In this document: positions 7,370 through 14,716 of the stretch, piece by piece
Layout of the letters: each line of letters opens with the position of its first letter
Position numbering within the stretch: position 1 is the stretch's first letter
Source: JBOGED01 sp050743625
Lineage (GTDB): Bacteria > Actinomycetota > Nitriliruptoria > Euzebyales > Egibacteraceae
Assembly (NCBI GenBank): GCA_050743625.1
Contig: JBOGED010000094.1
Coordinates: forward strand, 1-21,827
Length of the DNA stretch: 21,827 bases
Direction: 5' to 3'
Program-made: the position numbers and the translations under genes
Notes under the pieces: generated by a model
Database searches by the model: none
Told to the model about the DNA's origin: nothing
Seen by the model: the letters and a program-made list of their open reading frames with translations, nothing else

Positions 7370-8362
7370 ATGGAGCCATCACGCTTTCCCATCGCGAGAC
7401 CGCGGCGGTTGAGGCGGACGGCGGCGTTGCGTACCGCGGTGCGTGAGGCGACCCTGACGCCCTCACAGCTCGTGGCGCCGCTTTTTGTGAAGGAGGGCAT
7501 CGCCGAGCCGCAGCCTGTCCGCTCGATGCCTGGGGTCGTACAGCACACGCGGGACAGCCTCGTCGCCCAGGTAAAGGAGCTGCGGGCGGCGGGGATCACC
7601 ACGTTCCTGCTGTTCGGCATCCCGCAGCGAAAGGACGCCGAGGGGAGCGAGGCGTGGAACCCACACGGGGTGGTGCAGCGAGCCCTCACCGCGCTGCGGG
7701 AGAACCACGGCGACGAGGTCGTCCTGATCGCGGACACCTGCTTGGACGAGTACACCGACCACGGGCACTGTGGCCCGGTCCGACCCGACGGGACGGTCGA
7801 CAACGACGCCTCGAACGCCGCGTACGCGCGGTCAGCGGTCAGCCAGGCCGAGGCCGGCTCGGATATCGTCGCTCCATCTGGAATGATGGACGGGCAGGTG
7901 GGGGTCATCCGCGCCGCGCTCGACAGCGCGGGGTTCGCCGAGACCGCCGGGATCATGTCGTATTGCAGCAAGTACGCGAGCGGGTTCTACGGGCCGTTCC
8001 GGGACGCCGGCGAGTGCGCACCGCGCTTCGGTGACCGCACCACGTACCAGATGGATCCCGGCAACGCGGGTGAGGCCGTTCGCGAGGCGTTGGCCGATGT
8101 CGCCGAGGGCGCGGACATCCTTCTCGTCAAACCGGCCACCCCCTACCTTGACGTCGTCTACCGGGTGAAACACGCGACCGGGATGCCACTCGCGGCCTAC
8201 CACGTGTCCGGTGAGTACGCCATGGTTCACGCCGCCGCGGCGAATGGGTGGCTCGACCACGATCGCGTGATGGCCGAGACGCTGCTGTCCATCAGGCGAG
8301 CGGGCGCGGACCTCGTCATCACGTACGCCGCCGGCTGGATGGCCCGGCGATTGGCGGGATAG
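7370..8362 (+). CDS. hemB: Delta-aminolevulinic acid dehydratase (porphobilinogen synthase)
   Basis: This 330-residue enzyme condenses two 5-aminolevulinate molecules into porphobilinogen, an early cytosolic step of heme, siroheme and cobalamin synthesis. Both Schiff-base lysines are in canonical contexts: Lys201 in YCSKYASGFYGPFRDA and Lys254 in LLVKPATPYLDV. The metal segment ADTCLDEYTDHGHCG has Cys124, Asp126 and Cys134, so one of the three zinc cysteines of the E. coli enzyme is Asp. Length is normal for the family. ATG 7370 is preferred; TTG 7361 would add three residues. It is followed with a 1-bp overlap by yqgE. hemL, another gene of the pathway, lies 4.3 kb downstream on the same strand. 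Confidence 0.98.
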   Translation: MEPSRFPIARPRRLRRTAALRTAVREATLTPSQLVAPLFVKEGIAEPQPVRSMPGVVQHTRDSLVAQVKELRAAGITTFLLFGIPQRKDAEGSEAWNPHGVVQRALTALRENHGDEVVLIADTCLDEYTDHGHCGPVRPDGTVDNDASNAAYARSAVSQAEAGSDIVAPSGMMDGQVGVIRAALDSAGFAETAGIMSYCSKYASGFYGPFRDAGECAPRFGDRTTYQMDPGNAGEAVREALADVAEGADILLVKPATPYLDVVYRVKHATGMPLAAYHVSGEYAMVHAAAANGWLDHDRVMAETLLSIRRAGADLVITYAAGWMARRLAG

Positions 8363-8928
8363 TGGCCAGACCCATGGAGCCGGTGAAGTCGGGGTCGCTG
8401 GCCGGGCGCCTGGTCGTGGCCACGGCGTCACTGGTCGACCCGAACTTCCATCTCACGGCCGCCTTGCTGCTGGAGCACGGCGAGCATGGCGCCCTGGGGG
8501 TCGTGCTCAACCGCCCGAGCGAGATTCCGGTCGACCAGGTGCTTCCCGACTGGTCCGGCGCCGTGAGCGAGCCACAAGTCGTATTCCACGGCGGCCCCGT
8601 CCAGCCGAACACGGTGATCGCGGTCGCCCGCAGCTACACCGAGGCCCCATCGGGTTGGCAGCGCGTGCTCGGCTCTCTCGGCGTCGTCGACCTCGACGCC
8701 GACCCGGCGATCGTCACGCCCGACATGGCCGACCTCCGCGTGTTCGCCGGCTACGCCGGCTGGGCCGCCGGGCAACTCGAGTCCGAGATCTCTCGCGGCG
8801 CCTGGTTCGTGATCGAAGCGGGGCACGACGACCCCTTCTGCCGCGACCCGGACGAGCTGTGGCGCGGCGTCCTCCGCCGCCAAGGCGGCCTCTTCACCAC
8901 CGTCTCCACCAACCCCACCCTGAACTGA
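8362..8928 (+). CDS. YqgE/AlgH family protein (UPF0301)
   Basis: This 188-residue protein of the YqgE/AlgH family has no established biochemical function. Family hallmarks are the N-terminal SLAGRLVVATASLVDPNF, LLLEHGEHGALGVVLNRPSE, the VVFHGGPVQPN segment, VFAGYAGWAAGQLESEI and the RGAWFVIEA strand. Length equals the family norm. GTG 8362 is chosen: it shares TAGTG with the hemB stop and has GGCGGG 4 nt upstream, which implies coupling. ATG 8374 (shorter by four residues) is the alternative. It is co-transcribed with hemB and converges on the haemoglobin gene. Despite the AlgH name there is no alginate context here. Confidence 0.95.
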   Translation: MARPMEPVKSGSLAGRLVVATASLVDPNFHLTAALLLEHGEHGALGVVLNRPSEIPVDQVLPDWSGAVSEPQVVFHGGPVQPNTVIAVARSYTEAPSGWQRVLGSLGVVDLDADPAIVTPDMADLRVFAGYAGWAAGQLESEISRGAWFVIEAGHDDPFCRDPDELWRGVLRRQGGLFTTVSTNPTLN

Positions 8929-8933
8929 CCGCG

Positions 8934-8953
8934 GGCCGTCACCCGCGACGGCC
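8934..8953. terminator. Hairpin between convergent yqgE and haemoglobin genes
   Basis: The inverted repeat GGCCGTC / GACGGCC with a 6-nt ACCCGC loop sits in the 40-bp gap between two convergent stops. It could serve both directions. No T-run follows, as is common for high-GC bacteria. Confidence 0.5.
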
Positions 8954-8968
8954 TCACGGCACGCCGGG

Positions 8969-9400
8969 TCAAGCGGGTCGTCTCAGGCGGGGCATCCGGA
9001 GGAGCCGTCGGAGCCCGCGCGCCTCGGTCAGAGGAGCGGGCTCTGGTTGGACGATGTCGGCTTTCAGCGGGCCGAGCGCGCCCGCGATCTCGCCAATGGT
9101 GGCCTCGTCTACACCTAGCTCGGCGAGCGTGGCAGCGAGGTGGGCGACCACCTTGTCGAACGCGGCGTCGGTGACGCCGAGGCCGGCGTGAGCCTCGCCC
9201 ATTCCTCGCCCTTCGTAGCGCTCTGACCCTCCGAGCGCGGCGGAGAGGAACGCCCGCTGGTGCGCCTTGAGGCGGCTCCGATCGACGTCGCCGAAGTAGC
9301 CCACGAGCGTGGGGTCCGACCACACCTTCTGATAGAAAAGATCGACCGCCGCGGTGACCGAAGGGCCGCCGCCGATCCGCTCGTAGATGCTGGATTGCAT
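8969..9400 (-). CDS. glbN: Group I truncated haemoglobin
   Basis: This 143-residue globin of the 2-on-2 TrHbN type binds heme; relatives bind oxygen and detoxify nitric oxide. The pattern SIYERIGGGPSVTAAVDLFYQKVWSDP starts the fold, with Tyr23 at the B10 position. HAGLGVTDAAF supplies His71, the expected proximal F8 ligand. A roughly 25-residue basic, proline-containing tail (EARGLRRLLRMPRLRRPA) follows the globin core, longer than usual. ATG 9400 is chosen because AGGAGG stands 6 nt upstream; the frame extends to 9424 without support. It is transcribed against yqgE. The neighbouring heme synthesis genes fit a heme theme, though no operon link is visible. Confidence 0.93.
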   Translation of the reverse strand: MQSSIYERIGGGPSVTAAVDLFYQKVWSDPTLVGYFGDVDRSRLKAHQRAFLSAALGGSERYEGRGMGEAHAGLGVTDAAFDKVVAHLAATLAELGVDEATIGEIAGALGPLKADIVQPEPAPLTEARGLRRLLRMPRLRRPA

Positions 9401-9536
9401 CGAAGCCTCCTCTCGGTTATTCAAGGCAAAGGCATATCAAGCGGCGTCGCGAGCCGTGGTTTCCGGACTGTTGCCATTCGATTAGGGTTTGGGAGCGACG
9501 CCGGGCATGTCCCGCGCGCCCCATCACGGCGGCAGA

Positions 9537-9542
9537 TAGTCT
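9537..9542 (+). promoter_or_regulatory. Candidate -10 element, leaderless-type
   Basis: TAGTCT lies 8 nt before ATG 9551, the same distance as the hemB -10 candidate. There is no ribosome site between them. No -35 was recognised. Confidence 0.35.
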
Positions 9543-9550
9543 TGCGAGCC

Positions 9551-9721
9551 ATGGAGTCGGTCAACACCCTGCGCATCCTGCTGGTGGTTGGTGCCGTGCT
9601 CGCGGGCATCGGCGCGCTCGTCCTTGGTCAGACCCTGGCGGGCATCCTGCTGATCGGCGCGGGCGTCCCTCACGCCTGGCTGTCGTGGCACCTGCGCCGC
9701 CAGGATCGGGCGAAGCGCTAG
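9551..9721 (+). CDS. Small two-helix membrane protein, unknown function
   Basis: This 56-residue hydrophobic protein has two predicted membrane helices (about 7-25 and 27-46), a glycine-rich first helix with GAVLAGIGALVLG, and a basic tail ending RRQDRAKR. No family is recognised. The ATG lacks a ribosome site but has a -10-like TAGTCT 8 nt upstream, suggesting a leaderless message. Its TAG stop shares the CTAG palindrome with the stop of the opposing small gene. Confidence 0.65.
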   Translation: MESVNTLRILLVVGAVLAGIGALVLGQTLAGILLIGAGVPHAWLSWHLRRQDRAKR

Positions 9722-9927
9722 TGGCCGGCCTTCGCCGCGTGCGGTGAGGGTTGGCTGGCGACCAGCCGAGCGAGCTTGGCCTCGGCGATCCGGAGCAGAA
9801 GAGGGACGGACTCGATGGGCATCTGCAGCTCCCGGGCGATAACCATGGCATCGCAGCCCTCATCGCGCAGCGCGAGGGCTCGGGCGTAGGCCTCCGGCAA
9901 CAGCCGCATGGCGTGGGTGCGATCCAC
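9718..9927 (-). CDS. Small HTH-like protein, unknown function
   Basis: This 69-residue cytosolic protein contains YARALALRDEGCDAMVIARE followed by LQMPIESVPLLLRIAEAKL. It reads like a sigma-70 region 4 type helix-turn-helix (growing helix, turn after ARELQM, recognition helix). It starts at GTG 9927, with TACTGT 6 nt upstream as a possible leaderless promoter and GGAGG directly abutting the start. ATG 9909 would remove six residues. The stop overlaps the convergent membrane-protein gene in CTAG. The function is unknown; DNA binding is inferred. Confidence 0.65.
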   Translation of the reverse strand: MDRTHAMRLLPEAYARALALRDEGCDAMVIARELQMPIESVPLLLRIAEAKLARLVASQPSPHAAKAGH

Positions 9928-10506
9928 CCTCCAACAGTAGGGCGGGGAGCCGCCGAACTCCTGAGTACCGCGATGCTCAGTTTTGAGCGGCGTGACCGGT
10001 CGAAGCTCAGGTCTATGGCTGATCGCGCTTCGGGATGAGCACTATCGCAAGCTCACTGCGACGCAGAGTACCTGCTGCGCTACCACCACCGACGGAGAGC
10101 CTGGTGATCCAGTGGTCCGTGAACTCGACTTGGATATCCTCAAGTACGCCCGCGAGATATCAAAAGAAGTACAACCCGAGTACTCTCGAAAACGAACTCA
10201 CCGCCGCCGTCAACGAGCTACACGAACAATTTCGGTCCAAGAGCAGCTCAGACGGCGGAGCGGGGGGAGGTTCCGTCAGCTGACGGATAGGTTCGCCTGC
10301 GAGCAAGGCGTTTCCCATCTCCCACCGGTGAAGATGCATAGCTACCTCAAGACCGCGGCGCACCTTGCCGCACCAAGCCAGCCCACTCTCGGCATCCACG
10401 TGCTCGCTCCAAACCGCATAGCCGCCATGATGAGCACCAGAAGGCAGTTGCCGCCGGTCTTCTCCCGTGGGAGACTGCTGTTTCTACCATGGGAGACACG
10501 ATCGAG
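9928..10506. other. Poorly coding region upstream of VapBC
   Basis: No convincing gene is seen in these 579 bp. Open frames exist on both strands (for example 9983-10510 plus, 10035-10283 plus and 10160-10399 minus) but none has a good ribosome site or a recognisable motif. The composition is more AT-rich than the flanks, especially near 10160-10210. Protein-like stretches appear in different frames (DPVVRELDLDILKYAREI in one, LENELTAAVNELHEQFRSK in another), so a decayed gene is possible. It may be an acquired segment together with the toxin-antitoxin pair. Confidence 0.5.
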
Positions 10507-10767
10507 ATGAGCCTCAATATCAAGAGCGAGGAAGCACACCAGCTCACCCGCGAACTCGCTCGGCTCACCGGCGAGAGCCTGACCGAGGCAGTAACGACAG
10601 CCGTCCGCGAACGGCTCGAACGGATTCGTCGCACACCGAACCACGCTCGCTCCAGGGCAGAAGCCCTACTCGCGATCGGTCGTGACACCGCACCGCGACT
10701 GACAGCCGCCAGCCGCACGCTGGACCACGGAGAGCTGCTCTACGACGAGCGCGGGCTGCCGCGTTGA
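10507..10767 (+). CDS. vapB: VapB-type antitoxin (PSK superfamily)
   Basis: This 86-residue antitoxin is expected to bind VapC and repress its own operon. MSLNIKSEEAHQLTRELARLTGESLTEAVTTAVRERL is the typical N-terminal ribbon-helix-helix/PSK segment, and the C-terminal ELLYDERGLPR is the usual toxin-contacting tail. ATG 10507 is chosen because family members start at M-[AS]-LNIK and GGGAGA lies 9 nt upstream; ATG 10489 would add six residues. Its stop overlaps the vapC start by 4 bp (TTGA), which couples the two. Confidence 0.9.
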   Translation: MSLNIKSEEAHQLTRELARLTGESLTEAVTTAVRERLERIRRTPNHARSRAEALLAIGRDTAPRLTAASRTLDHGELLYDERGLPR

Positions 10768-11201
10768 TCGTCGACACTTCCGCGCTGGTCGCAATCCTGC
10801 GCGACGAACCCGACGCCGAGATTTACGCCCGCGCCCTTGCCGCGGCCGACACTCCGCGGATCTCTGCGGCGAACTACCTCGAGACCGCGATCGTCATCGA
10901 CGCCAGCAAGGATCCGATCGCCAGCCGTCACGTGGACGACCTCGTCTCGGCAGCCGGACTGCAGATCGAAGCGGTCACCGCCGACCAAGCCATGGTTGCG
11001 CGCGCCGCGTACCGGGATTTCGGCAAGGGGAGCGGCCACCCGGCTCAGCTGAACTTCGGGGACTGCTTCGCGTACGCGCTGGCCAAGACCACCGAGCAGC
11101 CGCTGCTCTTCAAAGGTGACGACTTCGGCCACACCGATGTCCTGCCTGCCATAGGGACTCGCGAGGAAGCGGAAGGGGCGTCAGCCATACCGGAGAGGTG
11201 A
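10764..11201 (+). CDS. vapC: VapC-type PIN-domain ribonuclease toxin
   Basis: This 145-residue PIN-domain toxin presumably cleaves RNA when VapB is degraded. The acidic metal-binding residues are in place: Asp4 in VDTSAL, Glu40 in NYLET, Asp100 in NFGDCFAYALA, and Asp119/Asp120 in KGDDF. Translation starts at TTG 10764 within the vapB stop. The last 15 or so residues after the PIN fold (REEAEGASAIPER) look non-conserved. The pair forms a complete, probably functional module. Confidence 0.93.
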   Translation: MIVDTSALVAILRDEPDAEIYARALAAADTPRISAANYLETAIVIDASKDPIASRHVDDLVSAAGLQIEAVTADQAMVARAAYRDFGKGSGHPAQLNFGDCFAYALAKTTEQPLLFKGDDFGHTDVLPAIGTREEAEGASAIPER

Positions 11202-11650
11202 CCCTGGGATCGCGCGTGCGTTGGCTCGGTCGTCTTCCCCACCGATCGACGGTTCGGTCGACATACCGTTGCCTTCGCGCTTGACGGCAGGAGGCGCGCG
11301 AGGCGCGCGGCCTTGGTGAGGTTCTCGGTCAGGTCGTGGCTCATCGCTTAGGAACTCAGGCTAGGCGTCTTCCGCGCATAAGGTTGGCTGGACAAATGCG
11401 GCGCTGCGGTGGACGCAGGATCTCGGAGTTGAGGGCGCATCGGTACGCATCCGGTCGCGCGGCGTGGGTCTGGCGTGGTGCATGTTCGTGCGTGTGCTTG
11501 ATGTGATCGCACCAGCGTGTTGCCAGCTGGACCGAGTTCGGTGAACCAGGGGCGATGCCTCCGCCGGCAACGTAGGGACGCGGGACACCCTACGGCCCAC
11601 CATGTGCGGAACACCCGGCTAGGATCGGCGGCCGAGGGACAGGAGGTCGT
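11202..11650. other. Region without a confident gene between vapC and aldo/keto reductase
   Basis: No gene is supported in these 449 bp. A minus-strand frame beginning at 11344 (MSHDLTENLTKAARLARLLP) has a plausible N-terminus, but the rest runs antisense through the vapC end and looks random, so it may be a remnant. The last 40 bp hold a possible TAGGAT -10 element (11621-11626) and the AGGAGG ribosome site of the next gene. Confidence 0.45.
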
Positions 11651-12625
11651 ATGCGGTATCGAAGGCTGGTTGAGGGGATACAGATCAGTGAGGTCGGGTT
11701 TGGGAACTGGACCGTGACGACCGGGTGGTGGGGGACGTACAGCCGGCAAGAGGCGGTTGACCTGCACCGCCGCGCGTACGAGGCGGGGATCACGCTGTTC
11801 GACACCGCGGACGCGTATCGCGAGGGCTACGGCGAGGAGGTGCTCGGCGAGGCACTCGCGGACGTGCGGGACGACGTCGTCATCGCCACGAAGTTCGGGT
11901 ACGACATTGTGAGCGATCACGAGCGCCGGGGTCAGCAGGAGCGCGCTCACCGGACCGACGTCGCTTACCTGTCCTCGGCGCTGGACGCGAGCCTGTCACG
12001 CCTCGGCGTCGAGACGATCGACCTCTACCAGTTGCACAACCCGCGGATGGCGCATATCGACGATGACTCGCTGTTCGCGTTCCTGGAGGACGCGAGAGAG
12101 GCGGGGAAGATCCGGGCGTACGGCATCGCGCTCGGGCCGAAGATCGGTTGGCTGGAGGAGGGCGTCCACGCGATGCGGTCCCGCCGCGTGCCAGCGGTGC
12201 AGATGATCTACAACGCGTTGGAGCAGGACCCGGGCCGCGAGCTCCTGCGGGTCGCCGACGAGGCCGGCGCGAAGATGATCGTCCGGGTTCCGCACTCGTC
12301 GGGCATGCTCGAGGGCAACCTCACGGTCGATACGGTCTTTCCCGAGAACGACCACCGGCGCCACCGCTCGCGGAGCTGGTTGATCGAGGGCGTCCAGAAG
12401 ATCTCACGGCTCGACTTCCTTACCCGCGACATGACGCTGGGCCAGGCCGCGCTCCGCTGGGTCCTCGCCGACCCTGGGGTCGCCTCGACCCTGCCGAACA
12501 TCTACGGCGTTGAGCAGATCGCCGAGTTCGCGAGCGCCTCGGATTGCCGGGACCTTGACCCCGACGAGCTGGCCCGCGTCGCCGAGCTCTACGAGCGCAA
12601 CTTCGACGTCGTCCCGACCGGGTGA
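11651..12625 (+). CDS. Aldo/keto reductase
   Basis: This 324-residue NAD(P)H-dependent oxidoreductase has the aldo/keto reductase barrel. The catalytic tetrad is visible as Asp51 (LFDTADAY), Tyr56, Lys81 (ATKFGYD) and His119 (LYQLHNPR). The C-terminal strand SRLDFLTRDMTLGQAALRW and the STLPNIYGVEQIAE segment are typical of the cofactor site. It starts at ATG 11651 with AGGAGG 5 nt upstream. Its stop overlaps the hemL start (GTGA), so the two are translationally coupled. The substrate is unknown; the coupling suggests a link to tetrapyrrole metabolism, but this is only inferred. Confidence 0.93.
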   Translation: MRYRRLVEGIQISEVGFGNWTVTTGWWGTYSRQEAVDLHRRAYEAGITLFDTADAYREGYGEEVLGEALADVRDDVVIATKFGYDIVSDHERRGQQERAHRTDVAYLSSALDASLSRLGVETIDLYQLHNPRMAHIDDDSLFAFLEDAREAGKIRAYGIALGPKIGWLEEGVHAMRSRRVPAVQMIYNALEQDPGRELLRVADEAGAKMIVRVPHSSGMLEGNLTVDTVFPENDHRRHRSRSWLIEGVQKISRLDFLTRDMTLGQAALRWVLADPGVASTLPNIYGVEQIAEFASASDCRDLDPDELARVAELYERNFDVVPTG

Positions 12626-13905
12626 TACGCCGCTCGGAGGAGCTGTTCTCGCGGGCCCGAGCAGTCACCCCCGGCGGGGTGAACTCTCCGGTCCGAGCGT
12701 TTCGCGCCGTGGGGGGAACCCCCCGCTTCGTGGCGCGAGGCGAAGGCGCGCACCTCGTCGACGTCGACGGCAACACCTACGTCGACTATGTGATGAGCTG
12801 GGGACCGCTGATCCTTGGCCACGCCCATCCCGCCGTTCTGGCCGCCGCGCGTGCCGCGCTGGGCCGCGGATCCAGCTACGGCGCGCCCACGCCCGGCGAG
12901 GTCGAGCTCGCCGAGGTGATCCGCGAGGCCGTCCCAGGGGTCGAGCGGGTGCGGCTGGTCAGCTCGGGTACCGAGGCGACGATGAGCGCCTTGAGGCTCG
13001 CGCGAGGCGCGACCGGGCGTGGGAAGATCGTCAAGTTCGCCGGCCATTACCACGGTCATGCGGACTCCCTGCTCGTCGCGGCCGGGAGCGGAGCGGCGAC
13101 GTTCTCCCAGCCGGACTCGGCCGGCGTGACGGTTGGGGCCGCCGCGGACACGCTGGTCGTGCCCTGGAACGACCGGAGTGCCATCGAGAGCGTCTTCGCC
13201 GCTCATGGTGACCGGATCGCCGCCGTGATCTGCGAGCCGGTCGCGGCGAACATGGGCGTCGTCCCTCCCGAGCTCGGATTCTTGGCGTTCCTGCGTGACA
13301 CCACGCGGCGCTGGGGCGCGGTGCTGCTGTTCGACGAGGTCCTCACCGGGTTCCGTGTCGCCCGCGGGGGCGTGGCCGAGATCAGCGGCGTCACCCCTGA
13401 TCTCGTCACGCTGGGCAAGGTGGTCGGCGGCGGCTTCCCCCTCGCCGCCTTCGGCGGTGCGGCGTCGATCATGGCCCACTTGGCCCCCGAGGGACCGGTC
13501 TACCAGGCGGGAACGCTCAGCGGGAACCCCGTCGCGGTCGCCGCCGGGCTCGCGCAGCTCGAGCATCTCGACGCAGGCGCGTACGCGCGCCTGGACGCCG
13601 CCACCGGCCAGCTGGTCTCCGGCCTCGGCGAGGCGTTCGCCAAAGCCGGAGTCCCCGCCCGGCTCCCAAGGGTCAAAAGCCTGTTCGGCGTCTTCTTCTC
13701 CTCCGAGCCGGTCGTGGACTTCGCGGGCGCGCGGGCCGCCGACCACGGGCGGTACGCCCGCTTCTTCCACGGTATGCTCGCTCGCGGTCAGTACCTGCCG
13801 CCATCAGGTTACGAGGCGTTGTTCGTAAGCCTCGCGCACACGCCGGACGACCTCGACGCCACCATCACCGCCGCCAGCGAGGTCGCCGCGGACCTTGTGA
13901 CGTAG
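12622..13905 (+). CDS. hemL: Glutamate-1-semialdehyde 2,1-aminomutase
   Basis: This 427-residue PLP enzyme converts glutamate-1-semialdehyde into 5-aminolevulinate, the substrate of HemB. The signature opening RSEELFSRARAVTPGGVNSP is present, and Lys266 in LVTLGKVVGGGFPLAAFGG is the PLP-binding lysine; SSGTEATMSALRLAR and the LLFDEVLTGFR aspartate segment also match. Length is normal. It starts at GTG 12622, overlapping the reductase stop by 4 bp. Its presence implies the C5 pathway for heme synthesis. A thioredoxin-like gene follows, as near hemL in some actinobacteria where cytochrome c maturation genes cluster. Confidence 0.98.
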   Translation: MIRRSEELFSRARAVTPGGVNSPVRAFRAVGGTPRFVARGEGAHLVDVDGNTYVDYVMSWGPLILGHAHPAVLAAARAALGRGSSYGAPTPGEVELAEVIREAVPGVERVRLVSSGTEATMSALRLARGATGRGKIVKFAGHYHGHADSLLVAAGSGAATFSQPDSAGVTVGAAADTLVVPWNDRSAIESVFAAHGDRIAAVICEPVAANMGVVPPELGFLAFLRDTTRRWGAVLLFDEVLTGFRVARGGVAEISGVTPDLVTLGKVVGGGFPLAAFGGAASIMAHLAPEGPVYQAGTLSGNPVAVAAGLAQLEHLDAGAYARLDAATGQLVSGLGEAFAKAGVPARLPRVKSLFGVFFSSEPVVDFAGARAADHGRYARFFHGMLARGQYLPPSGYEALFVSLAHTPDDLDATITAASEVAADLVT

Positions 13906-13925
13906 GTTGTGTGGAGGAGCCAGCG

Positions 13926-13970
13926 ATGACCCGGAACACCGCCCCGAGCAGCGGCGTTTCTCACAGATAG
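13926..13970 (+). CDS. Possible 14-codon leader ORF before the TlpA-like gene
   Basis: ATG 13926 has GGAGGA 8 nt upstream, the best ribosome site in this interval. It encodes MTRNTAPSSGVSHR and stops at TAG 13968-13970. That stop shares a base with GTG 13970 of the next gene (TAGTG). It may be a leader that couples translation. Alternatively it is the true N-terminus of the thioredoxin-like protein separated by a frameshift. Confidence 0.4.
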   Translation: MTRNTAPSSGVSHR

Positions 13971-14557
13971 TGAGACGCGGGACGCGAAGGACAGTACGGC
14001 TGGGCGTGGCCGTCGTCGCCGCGGTGCTCGTCGGCCTCGCGGTTCCGACCTTGCTCACGGCGAGCCGGCGCCCCCCAGAGGAGGACAGCGCGGGCTGGCG
14101 GACGAGCGCACCCTCACTGGACCTGACGCCTACCGCGCAAAGGCCGCTCCCAGAGGTGACGCTCACCGGGTTCGGTGGTGGGCCGGACGTGGCGCTCGCC
14201 AGCTATCGTGGCCGGCCTTTGGTCCTGAACCTTTGGGCCACGTGGTGCGCTCCTTGCGTGGAGGAGATGCCCGCCTTCCAGCAGGTGGCGTCATCCGCCG
14301 AGGGAACGGTCGCGTTCCTTGGCGTCGACGTCATGGACACGCCATCCAGGGCGGAGCCCTTCGTCGAGAAGCTCGGCATCACCTACGACCTCGCGATCGA
14401 CCCCACGCGAGAGTTCGCCATCTCGATCGGTGCGGTTGGCATGCCGACCACCCTGCTCGTCAACGCGGACGGCACGATCGTGTACCGCCACCGGGGTCCC
14501 CTCGAGTCCGACGAGCTCCGCCGCCTCATCACCGAGCACCTCGCCGTCCAGGTCTAG
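13970..14557 (+). CDS. TlpA/ResA-like membrane-anchored thioredoxin
   Basis: This 195-residue thiol-disulfide oxidoreductase probably faces outside the membrane and keeps apocytochrome c cysteines reduced, as ResA does. A basic N-terminus and one hydrophobic helix (about 10-30) anchor it. The thioredoxin domain carries WCAPC (Cys93, Cys96) and the cis-proline loop VGMPTTLLV. GTG 13970 is chosen as start; TTG 13907 would add 21 residues in frame without a good ribosome site, and the best site feeds the short ORF at 13926. It follows hemL closely, so probably shares its transcript. No CcdA or ResB/C homologues are in the window. Confidence 0.87.
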   Translation: MRRGTRRTVRLGVAVVAAVLVGLAVPTLLTASRRPPEEDSAGWRTSAPSLDLTPTAQRPLPEVTLTGFGGGPDVALASYRGRPLVLNLWATWCAPCVEEMPAFQQVASSAEGTVAFLGVDVMDTPSRAEPFVEKLGITYDLAIDPTREFAISIGAVGMPTTLLVNADGTIVYRHRGPLESDELRRLITEHLAVQV

Positions 14558-14575
14558 TCGCCGCGGCCGACGGCG

Positions 14576-14603
14576 CTCAACACGCACTCAACTCGCCTTC
14601 AAC
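14576..14603. repeat. Three tandem 11-bp-periodic repeats, candidate response-regulator or SARP box
   Basis: CTCAAC, CTCAAC and TTCAAC begin at 14576, 14587 and 14598, exactly 11 bp apart; on the minus strand the units read GTTGA-R-N-GC. A fourth, out-of-phase GTCAAC is at 14625. Direct repeats on one helix face are the binding pattern of OmpR/PhoP-type response regulators and SARPs. The array lies about 110 bp before the lipoprotein start. The binding protein is not known. Confidence 0.55.
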
Positions 14604-14716
14604 TCCGCTGCTGGCAGAGTCGCGGTCAACTACCGGCGCACCGAATGGTGACGTGAAGGCTCGAATGTGAATGGAACGGAATGCACCCGCGAATCGGCCA
14701 GCCCTCTCCGCGTCCT

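Noticed and set aside
10160..10399. Minus-strand ORF with protein-like stretch AMHLHRWEMGNALLAGEP
   Set aside because: There is no ribosome site, no good start and no family. It was kept only as part of the poorly coding region.
11348..11950. 200-residue minus-strand ORF opposite the aldo/keto reductase start
   Set aside because: Half of it is antisense to a clear enzyme and the rest has no recognisable motif.
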